A stretch of 50,585 bases of DNA from NCBI GenBank assembly GCA_934589145.1, contig CAKTNW010000013.1, forward strand, positions 1 to 50,585. Direction: 5' to 3'. The notes beneath the pieces are model-generated. The model saw nothing but the letters and a program-made list of their open reading frames with translations. It ran no database searches and was not told where the DNA came from. Source of the stretch: an uncultured Oscillospiraceae bacterium. GTDB lineage: Bacteria; Bacillota; Clostridia; Oscillospirales; Oscillospiraceae. Made by a program: the position numbers and the translations under genes. Within the stretch, counting starts at the first letter, position 1; each line of letters starts with the position of its first letter. This document shows positions 49,080 to 50,585 of the stretch, piece by piece.

Positions 49080-50117
49080 TTAATGAATAAACATGGCGTC
49101 GCCGAAGGAGAAGAAGCGGTACCGCTCCTTTACCGCCTCCTGATATGCCGCCAGAATATGCTCACGGCCCGCCAGGGCGGACACCAGCATGATCAGGGTG
49201 GATTCCGGCAGGTGGAAATTGGTGATGAGGGCGTCCGTGGCCTTGAAGCGGTAGCCGGGATAGATGAAGATATTCGTCCATCCGGCGCTGGCCTGCATGG
49301 TGCCGTCCTCCCCTGCCCAGGATTCTACCGTGCGGCAGGAGGTAGTGCCCACGCAGATGACGCGGCTGCCGTTGGCGCGGGTGCGGTTGATGAGGTCGGC
49401 CGTCTCCTGGGGGATGACGCAGTACTCGCTGTGCATCTCATGCTCGGTGATCTCGTCCTCCTTCACCGGGCGGAAGGTGCCAAGGCCCACATGCAGCGTC
49501 ACATAGCCGATGCCCACGCCCATGGCCTGCACCTTTTCCAGCAGCTCCTTGGTGAAATGGAGGCCCGCCGTAGGCGCGGCGGCGCTGCCCACCACCTTGG
49601 AGTACACGGTCTGATAGCGCTCACGGTCCTGCAGCTCCTCCTTGATATAGGGCGGCAGAGGCATTTTGCCCAGGCGATCCAGCACCTCCAGGAAGATGCC
49701 CTCGTAATCGAAACGCACCAGGCGGTTGCCGCCGGGCAGCTCCTCCGTGACCTCGGCAGTCAGTTGACCGTCGCCGAAGGAGAGCCTTGCGCCCTTGCGC
49801 ATCTTCTTGCCGGGCCGCACCAGGCACTCCCAGGTCTTGTCGCCCCGGTCGATCAGCAGCAGCACCTCGCAGGCGCCGCCGCCCGGCATACGCTGGCCCA
49901 GCAGGCGGGCCGGCAGCACACGGGAATCGTTGAGGATCAGGCAGTCGCCGGGATGAAGATACTCCGGCAGATCGAAAAAGTGCCGGTGCTCCCACGCGCC
50001 GGTGGTCTTATCCAGCACCAGCAGGCGGGAGGCGTCACGCCGCTCGATGGGCGTCTGGGCAATCAGCTCCTGGGGCAGGTCGAAATAAAAGTCATGTGTT
50101 TTCATATTCTTGCTCAT
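49080..50117 (-). CDS. queA: tRNA preQ1(34) S-adenosylmethionine ribosyltransferase-isomerase
   Basis: The 345-aa enzyme transfers and rearranges ribose from SAM onto preQ1-tRNA to make epoxyqueuosine. Conserved segments are [33 protein letters not shown] and [16 protein letters not shown]. An alternative start at 50105 (MKTHDFYF) is possible. First gene of queA-58 aa-tgt. Confidence 0.97.
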   Translation of the reverse strand: MSKNMKTHDFYFDLPQELIAQTPIERRDASRLLVLDKTTGAWEHRHFFDLPEYLHPGDCLILNDSRVLPARLLGQRMPGGGACEVLLLIDRGDKTWECLVRPGKKMRKGARLSFGDGQLTAEVTEELPGGNRLVRFDYEGIFLEVLDRLGKMPLPPYIKEELQDRERYQTVYSKVVGSAAAPTAGLHFTKELLEKVQAMGVGIGYVTLHVGLGTFRPVKEDEITEHEMHSEYCVIPQETADLINRTRANGSRVICVGTTSCRTVESWAGEDGTMQASAGWTNIFIYPGYRFKATDALITNFHLPESTLIMLVSALAGREHILAAYQEAVKERYRFFSFGDAMFIH

Positions 50118-50149
50118 TTCTGATTCAATAAGGTGTTTCGTAATTTTAT

Positions 50150-50178
50150 ATCATAGCATACTCTCCCCCTTTCTTCAA
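50150..50178 (-). promoter_or_regulatory. queA operon promoter
   Basis: On the minus strand, TTGAAG (50173-50178) and TATGAT (50150-50155) have a 17-bp spacer, about 33 bp before the queA start. Confidence 0.6.
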
Positions 50179-50237
50179 CCATTTTCTTCTTGCACCGGCG
50201 TTTTACAAAATATTTCATTGAATCCTTCGGTTTATCG

Positions 50238-50266
50238 TTGACGCTGGTGCCATGTGGATGTATAAT
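50238..50266 (+). promoter_or_regulatory. Promoter of phosphate acyltransferase gene
   Basis: TTGACG (50238-50243) and perfect TATAAT (50261-50266) have a 17-bp spacer, 56 bp before the ATG. Confidence 0.75.
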
Positions 50267-50322
50267 GTGGAATGTAACCATAATTTTCTGATCACATCAC
50301 AGAAATTCAGGAGGAAACGTAC

Positions 50323-50585
50323 ATGATCAATACGATCAATGGCATCTTAGAGGCCGCCAAGGGCGGTAAGACCGGCGTTATCGCCGTGGCCGCCGCACAC
50401 GACCAGCCCGTGATCGAGGCGGTGGTGGAGGCCCGCAAGGAGGGCATCGCCACCCCCATTCTGGTGGGCCATGTGGACGAGATCAAGGACATGCTGTCCG
50501 GCCTGGGTGAGAACCCCGCCGATTACGAGATCGTCGCCGGTGACAGCGACACCGACTGCGCCGCCAAGGCCGTGGCCCTGTGCGC
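50323..50585 (+). CDS. ptb: Phosphate butyryl/acetyltransferase, 5' part
   Basis: The first 87 codons of a protein begin MINTINGILEAAKGGKTGV and continue with VAAAHDQPVIEAVVEARKEG and PILVGHVDEIKDML. This is the N-terminus of the phosphate butyryltransferase / phosphate acetyltransferase family, which converts acyl-CoA to acyl phosphate in butyrate or branched-chain fermentation. AGGAGG precedes the start. It runs off the window end, so the choice between butyryl and acetyl cannot be settled. Confidence 0.8.
   Translation, partial: MINTINGILEAAKGGKTGVIAVAAAHDQPVIEAVVEARKEGIATPILVGHVDEIKDMLSGLGENPADYEIVAGDSDTDCAAKAVALC

Overview
The window looks like a chromosomal segment of a GC-rich anaerobic Clostridia, most like Oscillospiraceae. 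The evidence is a SCIFF peptide with its radical SAM maturase, a SpoIIM homologue, a SigH-like sigma factor, a class B sortase, an ATP-dependent PEP carboxykinase, a selenium-trait gene set and a phosphate butyryl/acetyltransferase. No rRNA, tRNA, complete insertion sequence or prophage gene was found. Coordinates of protein genes include the stop codon. Starts were moved to the best ribosome binding site where this was clear.

Layout. (1) 1-7.5 kb, minus strand: a type I restriction-modification operon hsdM-hsdS-abiH-hsdR. hsdM is frameshifted immediately before its catalytic NPPF motif, and the hsdS-abiH block is visibly AT-rich. The operon lies behind a promoter plus attenuator-like hairpin. 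(2) 7.5-15.9 kb, minus strand: a complete type I-C CRISPR-Cas locus (cas3-cas5c-cas8c[cas11c]-cas7c-cas4-cas1-cas2, leader, array of ten full repeats and one truncated repeat). The three leader-side repeats are a covarying variant. (3) 16.0-19.6 kb, plus strand: an OmpR-type two-component system followed by a CrtO-like acyltransferase and a GT28 diacylglycerol glycosyltransferase. Both transcription units carry the same triple TTGA repeat with exact 11-bp spacing upstream of the -10. (4) 19.7-30.1 kb: sortase B, threonine aldolase, pckA, yqeB with a divergent, apparently leaderless ModE-like gene, a HAD phosphatase, a FeoA-FeoB fusion with its Cys-rich partner, and a MATE exporter. (5) 30.3-33.3 kb, minus strand: scfA (49 aa, seven Cys), scfB and a PLP decarboxylase. 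(6) 33.4-38.2 kb: selenium genes (LysR regulator and cysteine desulfurase-like enzyme on minus; yedE, a TusA-like protein, a DUF3343 protein and selD on plus). (7) 38.2-50.6 kb: a B3/4 protein with a divergent GntR regulator, a zinc-ribbon protein, a sigma factor, glmM, ruvBAC, xerD, spoIIM, a TIGR04086-like membrane protein, yajC, tgt, a 58-aa membrane protein, queA, and the 5' end of ptb.

How the parts fit. The first 16 kb is a defence island with three systems, one of them (RM) probably crippled as sequenced. yqeB and the ModE-like gene at 24-25 kb belong functionally with selD/yedE/desulfurase at 34-38 kb. Together they point to a selenium-dependent molybdenum hydroxylase trait whose enzyme and selA/selB/selC are not in the window.

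The best candidates for undescribed biology are: the two-component system with its predicted operators controlling a putative acyl-glycolipid pair; the structured inverted-repeat element between tgt and yajC; the AbiH protein embedded in the RM operon; and the compensated variant repeats of the I-C array. All functional statements come from reading the sequence and from family knowledge; no database search was run.
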